Source: a virus
Strand: one strand, 5' to 3'
Length of the DNA: 64,000 bases
IMG/VR virus record: IMGVR_UViG_3300045256_000282
Span: 1 to 64,000 of that record
Shown: positions 63,732 to 64,000 of the stretch, piece by piece
How positions within the stretch are numbered: the first letter of the stretch is position 1
Layout: each line of letters starts with the position of its first letter
Position numbers and translations under genes: made by a program
The notes under the pieces: generated by a model
The model's input: only the letters and a program-made list of their open reading frames with translations
What the model was told of the DNA's origin: nothing
The model's database searches: none

Positions 63732-64000
63732 CTATTTTCTTGATCGCAAATCCGCTATGTATTCACCATGGTGTGTCCCGTAACACGCACCCAGCGTATA
63801 CTCGTTCATTATGCTCTTAGGGCATCCGTCAGGGAGAGATGAGTTATCATGTCCCAACCCCATGGCGCAATGTCCAAGCTCGTGGTATATAAGCTCCTCA
63901 CGCGCTAGATCGTCAGACTGATCCCAGAACTCCTTATCGATCTCGATGTCACGTCTTCCGTCGCTGTAGGTTGTACACTGGCCAACTATCGGAGCCTTAG
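63732..64000 (-). CDS. Metzincin/matrixin-like metalloprotease, partial at right edge
   Basis: The frame is open at base 64000; 88 codons and the stop are visible. IYHELGHCAMGLGHDN carries HExxH plus a further His, and KSIMNEY looks like the Met-turn of metzincins. The spacing to the third His is one residue longer than in classical HExxHxxGxxH, as in some bacterial secreted or lipoprotein proteases. The N-terminus, with any signal peptide, is outside the window. Confidence 0.75.
   Translation of the reverse strand, partial: KAPIVGQCTTYSDGRRDIEIDKEFWDQSDDLAREELIYHELGHCAMGLGHDNSSLPDGCPKSIMNEYTLGACYGTHHGEYIADLRSRK

Overview
The window looks like the late-gene half of a large, tailed, lytic bacteriophage with a contractile tail (myovirus morphology). 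The evidence is a complete virion set (large terminase, portal, Mu-F/SPP1-gp7-type head protein, prohead protease, scaffold, major capsid protein, tail completion protein, contractile sheath, tail tube, fibres) with no integrase, repressor or ribosomal genes. Genes are packed tightly and mostly joined by ATGA, TAATG or GTGA start-stop overlaps. A phage GroEL, a phage sigma factor, a thymidylate kinase and an inorganic pyrophosphatase point to a large genome. The host cannot be read from the sequence. Strong Shine-Dalgarno sites, and a lysis cassette with spanin-like proteins, fit a Gram-negative host.

Layout. 1-4630 (minus strand): SbcD/gp47-like phosphoesterase, sigma-70-family factor and UvsW-like helicase. 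4689-8293 (plus): GroEL-like chaperonin and large terminase. 8329-21140: head genes, with an intein inside the head morphogenesis protein, an M15 peptidase, a minus-strand prohead protease, scaffold, capsid, and a free-standing EDxHD-type homing endonuclease after the capsid gene. 21199-21879 (minus): thymidylate kinase. 22018-36071: neck and virion-associated genes, including a four-gene coupled cassette (23388-28529) of polyvalent-protein character (ADP-ribosyltransferase-like folds, an HExxH site, a 2H phosphoesterase fused to a transglycosylase). The same stretch holds a protein with a GGDEF/Cas10-like palm domain whose gene ends in a textbook -1 ribosomal frameshift signal. 36086-46189: sheath, tube, fibres and an NlpC/P60-like protein. 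46186-47915 (minus): lysis cassette. 48083-56603 (mostly plus): small early or middle genes (UDG-like, transglycosylase, kinase, nucleotidyltransferase, ImmA-like peptidase, small zinc proteins) ending in three genes that may be tail-assembly proteins. 56697-64000 (minus): many small genes of unknown function, the pyrophosphatase, a tRNA-like gene and, at the edge, a partial metzincin-like metalloprotease.

Two promoter classes can be proposed from the sequence alone. One is an AATCTT[TAG]A element sitting just upstream of the Shine-Dalgarno site of many structural genes, oriented with the gene on either strand. The other is a TTGAC-N17-extended -10 promoter, with TGA or TGG just before a [GT]AT-type hexamer, in front of small-gene operons; two of these place the ATG only 6 nt after the -10 box, suggesting leaderless mRNAs. 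The phage sigma factor at 2100-3140 is a natural candidate to read the first class.

The most unusual signals are the -1 frameshift site at 33102-33146, the co-occurrence of a nucleotidyl-cyclase-like palm domain with a 2H phosphoesterase in virion gene clusters, and the intein placed exactly at the HPxCRC motif of the head protein.
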